NCBI GenBank assembly: GCA_029706075.1
Contig: JAINUG010000088.1
Location: 1,746,501 to 1,810,500 of the forward strand
DNA length: 64,000 bases
From: Aldrovandia affinis
Taxonomy: Eukaryota > Chordata > Actinopteri > Notacanthiformes > Halosauridae
Direction: 5' to 3'
The notes below the pieces were generated by a model that was given only the letters and a program-made list of their open reading frames with translations, did no database searches and was not told the origin of the DNA. Made by a program: the position numbers and the translations under genes. Positions 1 to 13,608 of this stretch are shown here, piece by piece; the first letter of the stretch is position 1; every line of letters begins with the position of its first letter.

Positions 1-189
1 ACAAAGGAAAATATTGGCACATTGCGTGTGAATATGTTTCAGTCCTACCCCCCGGGTAATGGACAGCTTGTGGTATCAGAGACCTTAGAAAGTCCTCCCT
101 CACCTCTGTGAGTGTTCACAGTGACAGATATTGCACTAAATGAATGGCTGCTGTGTCAGGTGACAGGCATACTTGTCCATCGATCTCAC

Positions 190-3100
190 CTGTCCCTCCT
201 GCAGATAGATGTCCCCCAGGCGCAGATAGATTGGGTGCGTGTCAGAGGCGTCCGTCACAAAGTCCAGGGTCCTCTTGTAACACATCTCAGCTTTACTGAA
301 GTTCCCCATCAAGTAGTGTAGGTGGCCAGACAATGCCCAGACGTCTGGGTTCTGCACACAATGCAAGCAGACAAACAGAACACAAGCTGCTGAACTAACA
401 AACTGTAAATATATCACAATATTCATGTACTGACTTGTAAACATATGGAAGTAAAATCAAAGTAAATTGTGTCTTTTTTAAACCCGAATGTTTTTTCTTG
501 CCTTACAATTCAAAGGCCTCATCACTGCAATTTCCCCTTTCAAGTGCACATTTGTTCAAAGCATTTGCAACCAGCCACAGCTTCTTTTCCGCTGCAGTCC
601 ACTAGCTGACCTGTATGGTAATTGTGTCGGAGTACAGTTCATGCACAGGCAGACTGCAGGGGCTCAATTGACAAGAGGTGTCACTTTTGTACAATGAGAT
701 GAGATTAATCCTGCCTACTTAAAACCCTCCCTCCCTGGGTGTGGCTCCACCATGTGGGGCTGACGGACACAGTCACCACTAACATGGGTAGGATTCAATG
801 CCAGACCATCACTACACTCAGTGTCTTAGCAGGATGAACCACTCAGCACTCAGTGGCCCCCACGGAAAACGTTCTCCATCGTGATTGATGATTTTTTTCA
901 TGTTGAGCTATGTTTTCAACATTATTCAGGGCACCTGTAAGCTGCCGTTCAGTGCCTCCTTCAGGCTGGCCTCAGCACAGCCGAACTCCCCGCTGAGCAG
1001 CTGAAGCCTGGCTAAGGCCAGGTGATAGGAGCTGCTTGGCCCACCGTCTGGACACAGCAACTGTTGGGCCAGAGCTCTCTGGGCCATCTGAGAGACAGGG
1101 CGAGAGAAAGTATGAGTAAGAGAGAGAGAGAGAGAGTATGAGTAGTGTTATATACACACAATGTGGGGTGCACACACACACACTTATGTGCACTTCTAAA
1201 CTGTGTCAGACTGAGACACATATGTGCACATAAAGAGTTTGAGACAGTGAAACGCTTTTATGTGGGCACGCGTGAGTGAGCCTGAACAGTGTGTGTTGTG
1301 TGTGTGTGTGTATGTGTGCTTCAGACTGTGTGCATGTGCGCACCGAGCGCGCGTGTGTGTATGTGTGCCCAGTGCTGACCTGAAGAGCATTGTTCTGCAG
1401 CAGAAACTGCACCGTCTCCATGTAGATGGTGGTTTTGAGCCTGGGAGAGGATGCTGGGGGTTTTAGGACCACAGGTTCTGGGTTGGGGGCCTCCCCATCT
1501 TGTACACATAATCCACCCTCTTGGCTGACTTTAGACCCATTCATCAAGCTCTCCGTGTCCTCCTCCACATCTGGGCCACCAAGGACAGGAAATGACATCA
1601 TCCAAACACAAGATATGAGAACATAACAAGGCAGAAGTAGCCCTGCCCCTCCCCTTCTGCTGTGTTTACCTGACTTACCGCTGGTAACCGATTCCTTGTC
1701 CTGCTGTAGCACCTCATCTCGCTGCCTCTCAGGCCCTGCCTCCCCCCCAGATGGTGGGCTGCTGGCCAGGGTTGCCCTCAGCTGCTTGTTGGCCTCCAGG
1801 AATGCCATCTCCGCCTGGATGGCATTCTCCTGGCTCTCATAGAACAGGCCTGACCACACAGATACCAGGCATCACAGGCATGCTGCAAGACTCGGCTTCT
1901 CAATTCAGGAGCCTCAACCTCTGTAAAACTCTCCAACTTGGGGTTCTACTAGAACTCTTCTTTGCCGTTAGCTACTTTAGATTTTGATTGATCGCACCCA
2001 ACCCCCCCCACTACCTCCTCAGACACCTGACCCCCCTCTCTCACCAAACAGGGTCCAGGCCACCACGCTGGTTGGGTCCAGGCAGGTGCCACGCTCCAAG
2101 AAGGTCTCCGCCTCCTCGTATCGCCCCCCAATCCCCGCCAGGACACCGCACATCAGCACGCTGTTTGGGCGGGACAGCAGGAGCTCCACTGACTATGCTG
2201 CCCGAGACCTCCCACTTTGACCCCCATTCTCCAGTTACCCTGCCTCACCTGCGCCCCCAATCCATCCCCCCTTCCATCACTACATCATTCATGATGCAGA
2301 GGCCCTTACACACTGTACATTACTTACTATCTACTCATACAGCAGAAATTTAGCTGAAGCAATTCAAGTTGAACTACCTTGTTTAAAGGTACAATAGCAG
2401 GGCCCCACCTGGGATTTGAACATGTAACCTTTGAGCCCAGTTCCTTAAACACCACAGCATGCTGCCATCCTTCCCCTCACCTGGGCAGGTGAGACTGCTT
2501 GACAGAAACGGCCTGGTGGAAGCACTCCTGTGCCTTCACATGGTCTCCCGTCAGCATGTGGAAAGCGCCATAATCAAACCAGTGGACGGGGTCTTGACGA
2601 TCCTGAGCCAGCCGCTGAAATGAGGGCCACAAGCTGACATGAAGACAGTTTCCTAGGCTTCAGTCCAAGGCTTTTAATGCACCGGTTTAGCTGAAAGTCT
2701 TTCTAGTGGAGTATGAATGTATGTATTCAGTAAGATGATCTGAGCATTATCTTGTCTACTTTCTGGTACTAAGTTTGCATAAGAGCTTTGAAGGGGGTGG
2801 TGACAACAGTATGCATGTTTGTTTCTCTTTATATTACTATACTATTTATCTTACTATTACTACTCATTCTTTCCATGTTTGCATTTTTTGGGGGGGTTAT
2901 TTGTATTGTATTGTAAGTTTTCAAATTTGTCATAGATCGATCTTGACTCCCTCAAACACAAGGGGCTTTGCCCTGACAGTAAAGCTTATTCTAAGGCTTT
3001 ATTACATGCTGCTGTATTACATAAATATCGAGGGCCCTACTCATTAGATCGTGTTTGTTTCTGCTGAGGGAGCCACCATCCTTAAGGATGAAGGGGAAGG

Positions 3101-5945
3101 TTTACCGGAGCTGGGAAACCTGTTCTCTTTGGGACTCTGTGCTGCTTTGGGAGCTGTGACTGCTGTTTTGGACAGTTTGTGGACAGTAATGAGAAATGGC
3201 AGTGCATCCAGTACCTCCTGGTAGTACTGGTCAGCCAGTGCGTAGTTCTTGTTCAGTTCGGCCTCCCTGGCAAAGTGTCTGAGCTGAGCACTGTCCAGCA
3301 GGGGTCGCTGCTGCATCTCCTGTGTGTCTGAAGAAAGTGTCTGTATGGGGGAAGGTTAGAGGGATAAAGGGAGCAGGACAGAGAGGGTCAGGAAAGAGAG
3401 ATGCATGATCAAATGGAAACATAGACAAAGAAGGGGGTGGGGTGGGGGGCAGCAGGTGAGGAAAAAATGATGGAAAGAAGATGGGGAGAGGGAACAAACA
3501 AAGAAAAGGAGAAAAGAAAGAGGTGGAAAGATGAGACGAGAGCGAGAGAGAGAGAGAGAGAGAGAGAGGTAGATTAAGTGCTAGCTTCAGCAAAGTCAGC
3601 CGTGGCTTTAGGGAGGTTGATTTTGCTATCTGATTAGGTCAGTACCTAATTAAGGAAGGTGCACTTAATATGTGGAGTCTGCAGCACCTGCAACAGTAGG
3701 ATGTGCTCTGAGAGAGTTAAGCAGCTCCTAGGCAATATATACAAGCTAAAGCTCAACCACAGATTCTCTGTAGTAACCAGATGGTCAGTTCTTGTGTTAT
3801 TTCTGGCCTACTTCCTTACTCTAGTAGGTGGGTTATACTCTATTTAGGTGGGTTCTAGTGAATGCATACATGGTAACAGAGATTCTTAACAGGATGATAT
3901 ATTACAGTTAATGCGTATTCACAGAGGCGTGGCCAAGGACAAAATATCCATTGTCACTGACATTGTTGTTGGTCATACCCCTTCATTTCGGTATGTTTCA
4001 CCTTAAACATTAGAGCAATGGATCCTTCAGTTTCAGGAATAGGGGCTAACCATCTGGTTAGTCTATAGAATCTGTGGCCTATCCCACAAACCCACAGTAG
4101 CAATTAATCCCAGGAGGATTAGTTGCTGTTGTGGGTTTGTGGGACAGGTTTGTGGGACACTAATCAAGGAGGAGGGGAGCATCCCAATGTCGTCCGGTGG
4201 GTGGTCACGCAGTCGTGCAGTCAGGCAGTAAACGTTCTCACCTTATTGAGGGCGACGTGCATCTCGTCCACCAGGAACACGTAGAGCTGGCTCAGGAAGG
4301 CCTGAAGCTGCTCTTGGTCGGAGAAGACCTCTGTTCGCAGCATCTTCTCGCGCACGATCCGCACCACCGAGTGCTGGGCAGTGACCGCAACATGACCGTA
4401 CCGGAGGGGAGGAACATGGCCATCATGATCATTTCAAAGGCAGGAATTGGCCGCACATAGAAAGGGAGACCACATAATCACTCCTGCATTTATGACTGCG
4501 CTGTTTGTAAGTAACTGCTGCATCTCTCACCTTCATCTGCTCCTTGAAGGCAAAGTAGCGCCCAGAGTAGTTGAGTTCTGCGAGAAGCTGGGACTTGCGT
4601 TCCTCCTGGGTGGCGGGGTTGAGCGGCGGAGATCCCGGCATCATGGCTGCTCCGAACAGCTGCCGGTACTGCTCCAGAACCTGGCCCACCACGCTTGTCA
4701 CCTGTGCCTGGTAGTCCTGCACTGCCTGATACACACACAGAGGGAGGGGTGGTGACATATTTGATCATCATGGCACTTTTTATTTTATTTCTTAAGCCCT
4801 CTATTTCTGCTGCCGGTAGTTAGTGCAGTTGAGACTTGCAGTTCTAGTACGTGACCAAGAGATGGCGCAAATGTAGTGATTGCTGACAAAAGGATCATCT
4901 GGTTTAGGCATTAGATTGTTGATTCGGCAAGGTGTGTGTGTGTGTGTGCGTGGTTGTATTTTGTGTGTGTGTGTAAGTGTGTGTGTTTGTGAGTGTCTGT
5001 CTGTTTCTGTGTGTGCGTGCGTGTGTGTGTTTTTGTGTGTGTCTGTTTCTGTATGTGTGCTTGTGTGTTTGTGTGTGTATATAAGTATGTGTGTCTGTCT
5101 GTCTGTTTCTGTATGCGTGTGTATGTGTCTGTGCATGTTTTTATATGTGTATGTGTGTGTGTGTGTGTTGAGTGTGTGTTTGTGTTCGTTTCTGTATGTG
5201 TGCGTGTCTGTGGGTGTGTGTGCGTATGCTTGTGTTTGTCCGTCTGTTTCTGTATGTGTGTGCCTGTCTGTTTGTGTGTTTGTGTGTGTCTGTCTGTTCC
5301 TGTGTTTGTGTGTGTGAATTTTACTCTCTCTGCTCCAACAGGTAAGCGGGGGAGAGGAGGTCTGGGAGGAATCAGCTCCATCACTCTGAAATAAAAAAAT
5401 AATTAGAAACACACAATTTCCTGTTCATTACCAATCTCACAAAGTAAGAATTGTCTATGGAGAATTGAATTGTCCATGCCTTGAAATCAGACACTAACAT
5501 CTTTGTTAGATCAGAGATTCCACTTAATTGGATGTAATTGTGTTACCTTCTGGCAAGCTCTTCCGGGGGTCTCTTTGGCACAAGGGATTTTTCAAGGCTG
5601 ATTTCGATCACAATGTAGGTCCCAGCCTCCGTGTACATCTACCACAACAAGGAGGGAGAGGTGGGTTACTTCATCAGGCCTGTGTTCAGACACTCAGCAC
5701 TGCAAAGTCCCTTCAACAACCACAGTGGGTATGAAGTTCATCGTCTGTAGCTTTATGTTGATTACGTCCATAAATCTACCTTGGCTTCAGCTTCAGTCTG
5801 CAAATAAGCATCTGGGAGGCTGCTGTATGAGTGTGTGCTTTTCCTTTTTGCACTCATTCTGGCCCTTACAAGTATTTTGAAGTTTTGAACCAGTGGGGAA
5901 GAGCAGTAGTAGCAGTTGAGGGACACATGCAAATATGTGCACACA

Positions 5946-5977
<32 letters not shown>

Positions 5978-8900
5978 ACACACACACACACTCACACTCA
6001 CGCTCACGCACTACACACACACAGGCATGCACACACACACTCACACAAAAAAGCACATGCGCACACACTTCTGAACCTCCAGTCCAGAGCCAACCCACCT
6101 GTCCTTCGACATTTCCTTGGGTTTCCACCTCTGCTACACTCTCGGCAGGTAATGTCTTCCCCTGAGTTACCAGCTGCAGGCAAAACAGCAGGCAAATCAG
6201 TGCACACACTTTTTATGTCACTAATTAGCAGAGTACACTGTTTGAATGGGACAGAAATTCATCAATTCATCAATTCTGCACTCTTTCAAAGTAATAACCT
6301 CAGGAACTCTGAACACCACATGTGATCAAGAGCAAAAACAGAGCTCTAGTGTGGGGAACAGACCTCCGGTGATGTCATGGCATCATTACTCTATTAAACC
6401 CGGGGGGTTAGGGAACATTTGGGGATTGGTCTGGTTCCTGGCTGTAACCGCAGCTGTTGCCGTGGCCTCTTCCTCCTCCTGAACTTTTTAAATTCACAGT
6501 CAGTAATGAAGCCGCCAATCTGCTGCAATTAAAGCGAATTGCTTCAGGAAGAAGGCCTCTGCTGCTCCAATCAGATGGGGCTCGGATCAAAGCCCTCAGG
6601 GTGGAGAGTTCATCGCCTCACATCCTCTGTGAGCCATTGCGGGTAGGGGAGCGCAGTCAACTCCCTATATCTATTAGCGCTCTGACAAACAGACCTCACA
6701 GTCTTCTGTCTGCCATGCGTTTGTGCAGTGCACACTACTGAACAAAAAACACTGCATGAGAACAAATGAACATTTTATGATGAGAACAGGCTATCCAGCC
6801 CGTCAAGGCTCATCATTTTCCTACTGTCTAAAGAGTACTCAGCACTGTGTTGACCCCCCAAGGTTCTCCGCCTCTACAAGAATCGAAAGAGGAGCTTAAG
6901 ATCACCATGACAAGGGTTTCACACATTAAACTCCTGTTTAAAAAAAGATTTCCTGATAACCTGACCATTAACAGGAGTTTAACGTACAGATAACAGACTT
7001 TTAGAGTATGATCAGGGGCTTCCACTCAGAAGTATCCCCCCCCACCTCCACCATAGGTTTCTAAGCAACAGGCCCACTCACCTTTTTGGGTGGGTCCTTA
7101 GGCTCCTTCGTGCCCTTTTGTGTCTCCGGGATCTTGGTGGGGGCTGCCTTCCACTGAGAGGAGCCCAGGGCGGATGGGACGCGGCCCTTGGGCTGAGCCG
7201 CCGGAGCCCGCATGCTGTCCCGCAGGATGCTGGTGTTCCGCTTAGTCTGGAACAGGAGTTTATCATGAGGTTTAGCATCATTTCCACGACAAAACTGGAA
7301 CAGGAGATTAACATCACTATGACAACAATGGAACAGGAGTTTAACATCAACATGAGAACACTGGAACAGGAGTCCAGCATGGAGTTCAGCATCACAACAA
7401 CACCAGAAGAGGAGTTTAAGACCACCATGACAAGACTGGATCGGAAGTTTAAACCTCACCATGACAGTACTCAATCAGGAGTGTAACATCACCATGATAA
7501 CACTAGAACAGGATAAGTTTGTAAACCCACTGCACAAACAAAACTCCCCAAAATGATAACTACAGTCTGCAACATCACACATAATAGATCCAGATCCACG
7601 ATGGAGAAATTTCTCCACACAACTGCACCTATTCCCATAGTGTGATGCTGATTGTAATTTTTCCAGAAACAGTTGCTTCATTCCCCGTCTTCATCGACAC
7701 ATCCCCCCCATCATAGCAAAACAAATCCATTTTAAACTGGAGTTATAAGTTATAAGAAAAAGCTATGGCATCCAGCATCCCTCCAACCCCTTATCCCATC
7801 CCATTACCCCACCCCATCCGACCCTCTCTCACCTTGGCCTGCAGGTCAGACTCGTAGAAAGGACACAGGCGGTACGCCCCGCGTATGCGTTTGGCCCCAG
7901 GGTAGAGCAGCGGGGCCAGGTCCACGTAGGCCACCCCGTGGAATGAGATCAGTGCCTCCTCCTCGGCCTGCCCCGCCCCCCAGAATCACAAAACACATAA
8001 GAGGACATTTCTTTCTCTCCTCACCCGGAGAACAGTCCAGTGACTATTTTGGATTGCCACTGGAGTGAATTAGACCAACAATAGGGCGGCAGTGTACTGT
8101 AATGGTTAGGGAGCTGGGCTTGTAACACTAAGATTGCAGGTTCGATTCCCAGGTGGGGCACTGCCGTTGTACCCTTGAGCAAGGTACTTAACCTGAATTG
8201 CTTCAGTAAAATATCCAGCTGTATAAATAGATTGTATGTAAACTGTGTAAGTCGCTCTGGATAAGAGTGTCTGCTAAATGCCTAAAATGTAAAAATGTAA
8301 AAATGCAATAGGGAAGGCTGTATCAGGTTGTGGTGGTATGTGTAACAGACGCAGGTCCACTGCAGGCTATGAACTGTGTCCCTCTGTCCATGCAGCCCAA
8401 GAGAAAACGTCCTAAACTACAAAATGCAGGTCCCTCACCAAGACAACCAATCGTACTATTGTACTGACACTAGGGGATTGACATCACCATCTGTAGCGAT
8501 CTTGTGTTCCTCTGAGCACTGCAACGTTCAGAGCATAATAAGTACTCCCTGTGCTCCATACCAGCCTGTGTGCTGAACAGTTGTTATCTATTAAGAAAGT
8601 GATGGGAATAATGGTGCTTAATGAAAACCCTTTGGAAAAATGAAAAAGTGGAACACAAAGGTCAAAGCACTGTACAAGCATGTTTCAAGACAAAAATGGG
8701 AAGAGGGGAATGTGAGCTCCCAAAGGCATTGGTCTGGAGAGAGTAACAAACAAACTGAAAGCAAAAGCAACTGAAAAGGAAGGTACAATTGGCTACTAAA
8801 TTGGGAGAAAATGGGGAAAAATATTTTAAAAAATCAAAATAAAACAAAAATGGCAATGGGTCAATGGTCAATTATCAGTGGAACCCATGAGGACAATGGC

Positions 8901-11522
8901 TAAAGTTTATTTTGTTCATTTGTACCATATGGGTTCTCTCTCACTCTCTCTCTCTCCGTTTCTCTCTGTGGGAGAGAATAATAAACTCCGGTCCACTCCC
9001 TACGTCCTGCTGTTCTGTTCCCTTCCTGGTTGTGTGCACAGCGTGTGACAGAGATATATATCTTAATTTATTCAGATGAGTTTCCCACACACACACGTTT
9101 TGGGAGGAGAAAATAGGGCCTTCCTTTTCGCAATCGTGATCTCAAAACGACGACAAGGAGAGGCAACAGTGAATGTTGAATGGGTTTAGATAGAAAGTCA
9201 TCTCCCTTCCTCCATGATAAAAGAATGAAAAATGCAATGGCAAGGCTCTCCTCTCTTCAGAGGCTCGCTCGCACGCAAGGAAGGTCTCACCGCCTTGTCT
9301 TTTCCGGCCTTCCCTCCCTTCGGGATTCCGCCCTGGGCTGACCTCATGACCTCTACTGGCCACAGCCGGCAGTCCTCGATATGCTGGGTCAGGCTATGGG
9401 TGTGGAGGTAGAGGGAGGTTGGGGTGGGGGGAGGTAGTTAGAATGTGACATTTCAGATTGATCTATGCAATTTCTGGGATTGCAAACAAGCTTCACTCCA
9501 TTTTCATCCATAAGGGAAAACTAAAAGGCAAAAAGTGTGGCTTACCTCAGAAGAACTTCAGTCTGTGGAAGACTTTATGTAGGAACTTGGGTTCTACCTG
9601 TCTGCTAACACAGCTATATGCCGAATTCATTTGGAGTGCTCCTGCTTGCTTGTGCTGGATTCGTCCTGTCTGGAAGTCTTCCGGGGCAAGTCATTCTTTT
9701 TCAATCCTATGCCATTGCTACGTAAGCACACTTTCTCCCTACTTTGTTTCACAATAGGCACGGAGACACACCTTCATTGCAAACATAAGAGTATTGAACC
9801 TAAAAATCATGCAATTTTGAGCATTTTTAAGGTGAGTACCGGGTAAAAGAGAGATTGTTCCAGACTTGGGCTTTGGCTGCTTGGGGACATTGATGTGCAA
9901 GTGGGAATGACTGCGTGTGTGTGGCAGTGTAGCGGTCTCACCTGGCCACGGCCCCAGGATCCAAAAAGCAGCGTCTCTCCGTGTCCCAGCTCACCCTCTT
10001 CCTGTCGGTCTCTGCCTCAGTGTGGAACTCCCTGCCCTGGACACACACGCCAACATGCCAGCATGCATCAGCATTCATTATTAATGCAGTAGCCCTCCTC
10101 AATGTGGACCCTTGGACTTGGTGTCAGTATTGTAGCAGTTGCATATACATACAATGTACTATGGCAACAGAAAGGCTGACTGAGCCAACATAATTCATTT
10201 AAGGCAATGGAAACAAGTAAACTAAGGGTGGACTATAACAGTCAACTCCCTATAATTGCATATTGGATAATTGCATACTTTTCATACTTTGCGGCTGGCC
10301 CCGTTTATCCCATATAACTTCAATTACTTCTGTGATGTGCACACTAAGTTTATAACATCACAACCGTCCTGTGAATATGCAGTCACAGTATCAGCATTCA
10401 ACCGTATTTTGTATAGGTTTGTAGTCTGTATAAGAATATACGTATAAGTGAATAAGCAATTACATAAGTAAATGACCAAATCATTGAGACCTTGAGTCAG
10501 GTCTGAATAGTAGCATACTAGCATTTCTGGTCAGTACCTTCACGCCAGTCAGGTCTCCATCCTCCATCTCGATTGGGTCCATATCTATGGATGTTCCTGG
10601 GATGAACTGGGCACCAGGGGCCAGCAGGGGACCCAGGGGCCACTTTTTGGGTCTGGAGAGAGGCTCTCTCTCCCCCCCAGCTTTCAGCACTCCATTGGAG
10701 AACAACAGCGTCTGTTCCTTCTGCAGGAGAGAGGAAAAATTGTCAGCATAATTCCTTCTTCTCCTTGAAGGAAACACAGGGCTTAATTACTTGGGACATC
10801 TGCTACTTCCGTGGGCTTACATACCTGCCAGCAAAGATACTGGAAAACATGCACAAACAAATTGTTCAGCAGTACAGTTCAGCCTTATAGGAATGTTTTC
10901 AAATGAAACTGGCATATTCTAAACCATTGCCATTAACACATTTGGCCATTGATTTGTTGTACAGCACTAATTTTAATTAGGTTGTGTGGCAAAATAATTC
11001 AGAACTTTGCTATTGCAGAAATATGGGAGAAATGGGGAGAAATCACAATCGGGGAGCAGGCGGGTAAATTGGTATAAAATACAGGAGACAAAATGGAGAG
11101 AATTGGCAGGTTTGGGCTTAGGAAATAGCCTAGCATTTGAAAGTGTCTGTTTAGCGGCATGGTGCTATTAGACTGACGGAGAGATGAAACCCCACTCTGT
11201 CTCTCTCTTACCTCAGCAGACAGGGGCACCTGTAAGGCAGCCACGTAGTTGAAAGGGGGTCCAGTGCCGGTGGCCCAGGCTTCGGGGACTGAATATGCTG
11301 TTTCCACGGTAATCTTGAGCAGATTGGATTGGCCGAGCTGGACATCGGACAGCAGAGGCTCGGAGACACAGATGGTCACGTCCAGGGTGGGCTGTGAGCC
11401 AGGACGAAGGGATAAAATGTCCCTTTCATTCTTAGCATGGCTGAGCATGGTTGCGTCATGATCCAACTGCCTCTCAGAACACACACTGAAACACATGAGC
11501 ACGCACGCACGCACGCACGCAC

Positions 11523-11568
<46 letters not shown>

Positions 11569-11894
11569 CATGACATATGGGGCGGGGCGGGGTTCCCACA
11601 CTCACCCTATTACTGCCCTCTGAGACAGTCTCTCCAGGTGATTCCGGGGTCAGGTGTAGCAGAGTCACGCAGTTGGAAATGCACTGACCTTCAGCAGGCC
11701 AGGATTCAGGGAAGAAACCAAGTCAAACTAAAGTCACAACCAACAATTCTGCCTGCTGCGACACAGTTCTAGCCTGCAATACTGCATTGGAGAACCATTT
11801 TCAGATATCTTGTATATCTGTATATACAGACAATATGGCAGTTGCTGTGTTGTCTTGGAACAGTGCATTTTTCAGAAATCTTGTGCATGTGTAC

Positions 11895-11947
<53 letters not shown>

Positions 11948-13049
11948 ATGACATGTAAAGTTTGTGCTGGCGGATTTGGTGAGTCTGGCTCTTACCGTGT
12001 AAAAGTGGCAGCAGGTCTAGAGCAGCCTGTCCTAGGACTATAGTCCTCTCCTCCTTCTGCTTCTTTTCCTTGGGCAGAATCTCCATCACTGTCACTGGAG
12101 ATTGGCACAGGGGAAGACATGTGCAAGTTAAGGTGTTCAGTACTTGTCACATTGCACACATACACATACACCACAAACACACCTACGCAACATACTCACT
12201 TATACAACACACACATATAGTATGCAATAAATACACACACACACGCATGCACACACACACACTGTTACATGACCAGCATGTTTTCTGAAGTTACCCCAAA
12301 TTCACAGCTCACATTTAATTGTATTAATTCCATTCTCTCATTTGTTCTGTTCAGCAGACAGCTGAAAACGAGGGTACAGCATGTACTCACAGATAACGGG
12401 TCTGTGTGCTATGTCGTCCCGTGTGTTGGCTCCATCCCCGCAGTCGAAGCCGCAGGTAAAGTTGTATTCCACGCTCTGGTCAGGAAGGGCCTCCAGTTTC
12501 TGTGATTCTCCCAGTATTGCACCATTGAACTCCGCTCGCAGAAAGCTGAAGAAGGACTTACCCTTACTGCCCTTCTGTGAGAGTATAATTAATGTTGGAA
12601 TGTTTATTTGCAAGAATTATTGAGGCCAAAATTGAAAGTTAAAACGATCAATATTCTTCATCGTAAAACTCTCTATCGAACGAACAGAAAAAAGCACAAT
12701 AGTGGGCGCGCGTGCACACAGTTTAGACAAAATGGTGATCAGGCATGTATTGGCTTCACCGAGCCAATGTTGCTAAATGGTTGGCTAGCTAGTTAAACAT
12801 TGAAACATAATACATAAAACAAATAAAAACGGCAAGTGGCTAAAATGTACTATGTAACGAATCATATGAACTGTATATGTTAGCGAGCCAGCCACACAAT
12901 GTCCATGCCAGAATCACTGCAATTAAACATTTGACTACACTGTGTTACATTACTAGTATAGCAAACAACCTCACCAAGTTGCTTCCACTGAGAACAGTAA
13001 TTTGCACGGGCACTGTCTCGTCTCCTGTTGTTGCCTGAAACGGCTCCAT
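190..13049 (-). CDS. cfap70: CFAP70 (TTC18), cilia- and flagella-associated protein 70; 3' part beyond left edge
   Basis: Axonemal protein of motile cilia, linked in the literature to the outer dynein arm. I placed 23 exons, all with consistent phase and AG/GT borders: 13049-12975, 12574-12391, 12094-11996, 11688-11606, 11391-11212, 10720-10538, 10036-9942, 9393-9291, 7967-7833, 7246-7082, 6173-6099, 5798-5781, 5638-5547, 5385-5325, 4725-4531, 4373-4242, 3340-3215, 2614-2481, 2160-2045, 1849-1679, 1570-1380, 1087-935, 351-190. They give about 976 codons without a stop. Family hallmarks are the PKEKKQKEE block (exon 3), [14 protein letters not shown] (exon 6), the DCRLWPVE block (exon 8), SFHGVAYV (exon 9), [10 protein letters not shown] (exon 13), [13 protein letters not shown] (exon 15) and C-terminal TPR repeats from about residue 640. 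The start ATG has A at -3 and G at +4. Human CFAP70 is about 1,120 residues, so roughly 120-150 C-terminal residues are missing off the edge. Intron sizes run from about 120 bp to 1.3 kb. Confidence 0.95.
2338..2466 (-). repeat. tRNA-headed SINE, partial (CFAP70 intron)
   Basis: On the minus strand it reads as a head with a B-box (GGTTACATGTTCAAATCCCA), then GGTGGGGC, CTGCTATTGTACC and GAATTGCTTCAG. This matches the copy at 8090-8300, and the 3' tail is missing. Confidence 0.7.
4078..4148. repeat. 33-bp fold-back hairpin in a CFAP70 intron
   Basis: Left arm 4078-4110 and right arm 4116-4148 are reverse complements at 29 of 33 positions, around a 5-nt loop. All four differences are transitions. 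The right arm is followed by a partial direct repeat (TTTGTGGGACA). It lies between CFAP70 exons 16 and 17. Confidence 0.8.
4934..5330. repeat. Long imperfect (TG)n / (CA)n microsatellite beside CFAP70 exon 14
   Basis: Nearly 400 bp of TG-rich repeat interspersed with TCTG and TTTC units. On the CFAP70 sense strand it is CA-rich and starts immediately downstream of the exon 14 donor. Confidence 0.9.
5781..5798 (-). CDS. cfap70: Candidate 18-nt microexon of CFAP70 (exon 12)
   Basis: On the minus strand a TTTGCAG acceptor is followed by six codons reading TEAEAK and then a GTAGAT donor. The flanking exons (6173-6099 and 5638-5547) meet in phase 0 with or without this piece, so it could be constitutive, alternative or a chance match. 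The acidic/Ala composition fits the low-complexity linker around it (residues about 435-465). It is too short to judge by homology. Confidence 0.4.
5939..6062. repeat. (CA)n-rich microsatellite (CFAP70 intron)
   Basis: Imperfect CA/CACT repeat between CFAP70 exons 11 and 12. Further (CA/TA)n tracts in CFAP70 introns are at 11494-11567 and 11897-11945. Confidence 0.9.
8090..8300 (+). repeat. tRNA-headed SINE, near full length (CFAP70 intron)
   Basis: Head with a Pol III B-box (GCAGGTTCGATTCCC), body with CTGCCGTTGTACCCTTGAG, and the fish-typical tail GTCGCTCTGGATAAGAG followed by TGTCTGCTAAATG and a short A-rich repeat. It sits in the CFAP70 intron between exons 8 and 9. Relics of the same family lie at 2338-2466, 15557-15905 and 18196-18262; 39053-39195 shares the tail. 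Confidence 0.85.
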
Positions 13050-13189
13050 GATTGCGGCAATAAATTCTGAACTGGACAAATGTATCCTTTTGATAGCTTA
13101 TTATTTGATAGCGTATCGTTCTGAAGTTTATCCGGTTATGAGTTAACAGAACACAGCTTCTGCATGGCAGGAGAATTCAGCGTCCTCCC

Positions 13190-13206
13190 GTTTCCATGGT
13201 AGCAAT
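13190..13206. promoter_or_regulatory. RFX X-box-like motif (imperfect)
   Basis: Two inverted half-sites, GTTTCC and AGCAAT, flank a 5-nt spacer 141 bp upstream of the CFAP70 start. RFX factors drive many ciliary genes through such half-sites. The last base of the second half and the spacer length deviate from consensus. A second partial match (GTTGCC followed by TGAAAC) falls at 13030-13041 inside CFAP70 exon 1. Confidence 0.35.
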
Positions 13207-13608
13207 AGGGCTCTATACAGTGAGATATGGCTTCTCCATTTCCTGGCTTTTGCAACATGAAAAGTCAAATCGGAGTTTTGGCCTCTTCAAAGAGCTAGAG
13301 CTTTCAGACAACTGCGTCAGCTAATAAAGAATCCAACCTTAGAATGTACGTAAATCATAAGAGAATGGTTAGATATTGAAACAATAGCTAGCGAGTAGAA
13401 AGCTTAAGGTCCTGTCAGATAAGTAGTTAGTTAAGACAAAAAAATGAAGTTGTAGTTCAACCAGATTCACTTGAATGATTAGAAGGTGTCTGCTGTATGT
13501 TTTTGTAAGCAATACAGGGAGAAAATTGATGTTGTCCGCTATATATTAATATTCCAGAAGCTACTTGTAGTTTTAAATTAGAGGGTTTGCAAGACCCGAT
13601 ACGATCCA

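Noticed and set aside
4801..5412. Long open frames over the TG/CA tract (Cys/Val-rich on one strand, Thr/His-rich on the other)
   Set aside because: A microsatellite lacks stop codons in several frames; there is no coding signal. The same applies to 1206-1390, 5793-6209, 11437-11601, 32562-32903 and 48277-48558.
10338..10777. Start-like ATG at 10777 as a separate minus-strand gene
   Set aside because: The reading frame is CFAP70 exon 6 plus adjacent intron; the exon borders and homology place it inside CFAP70.
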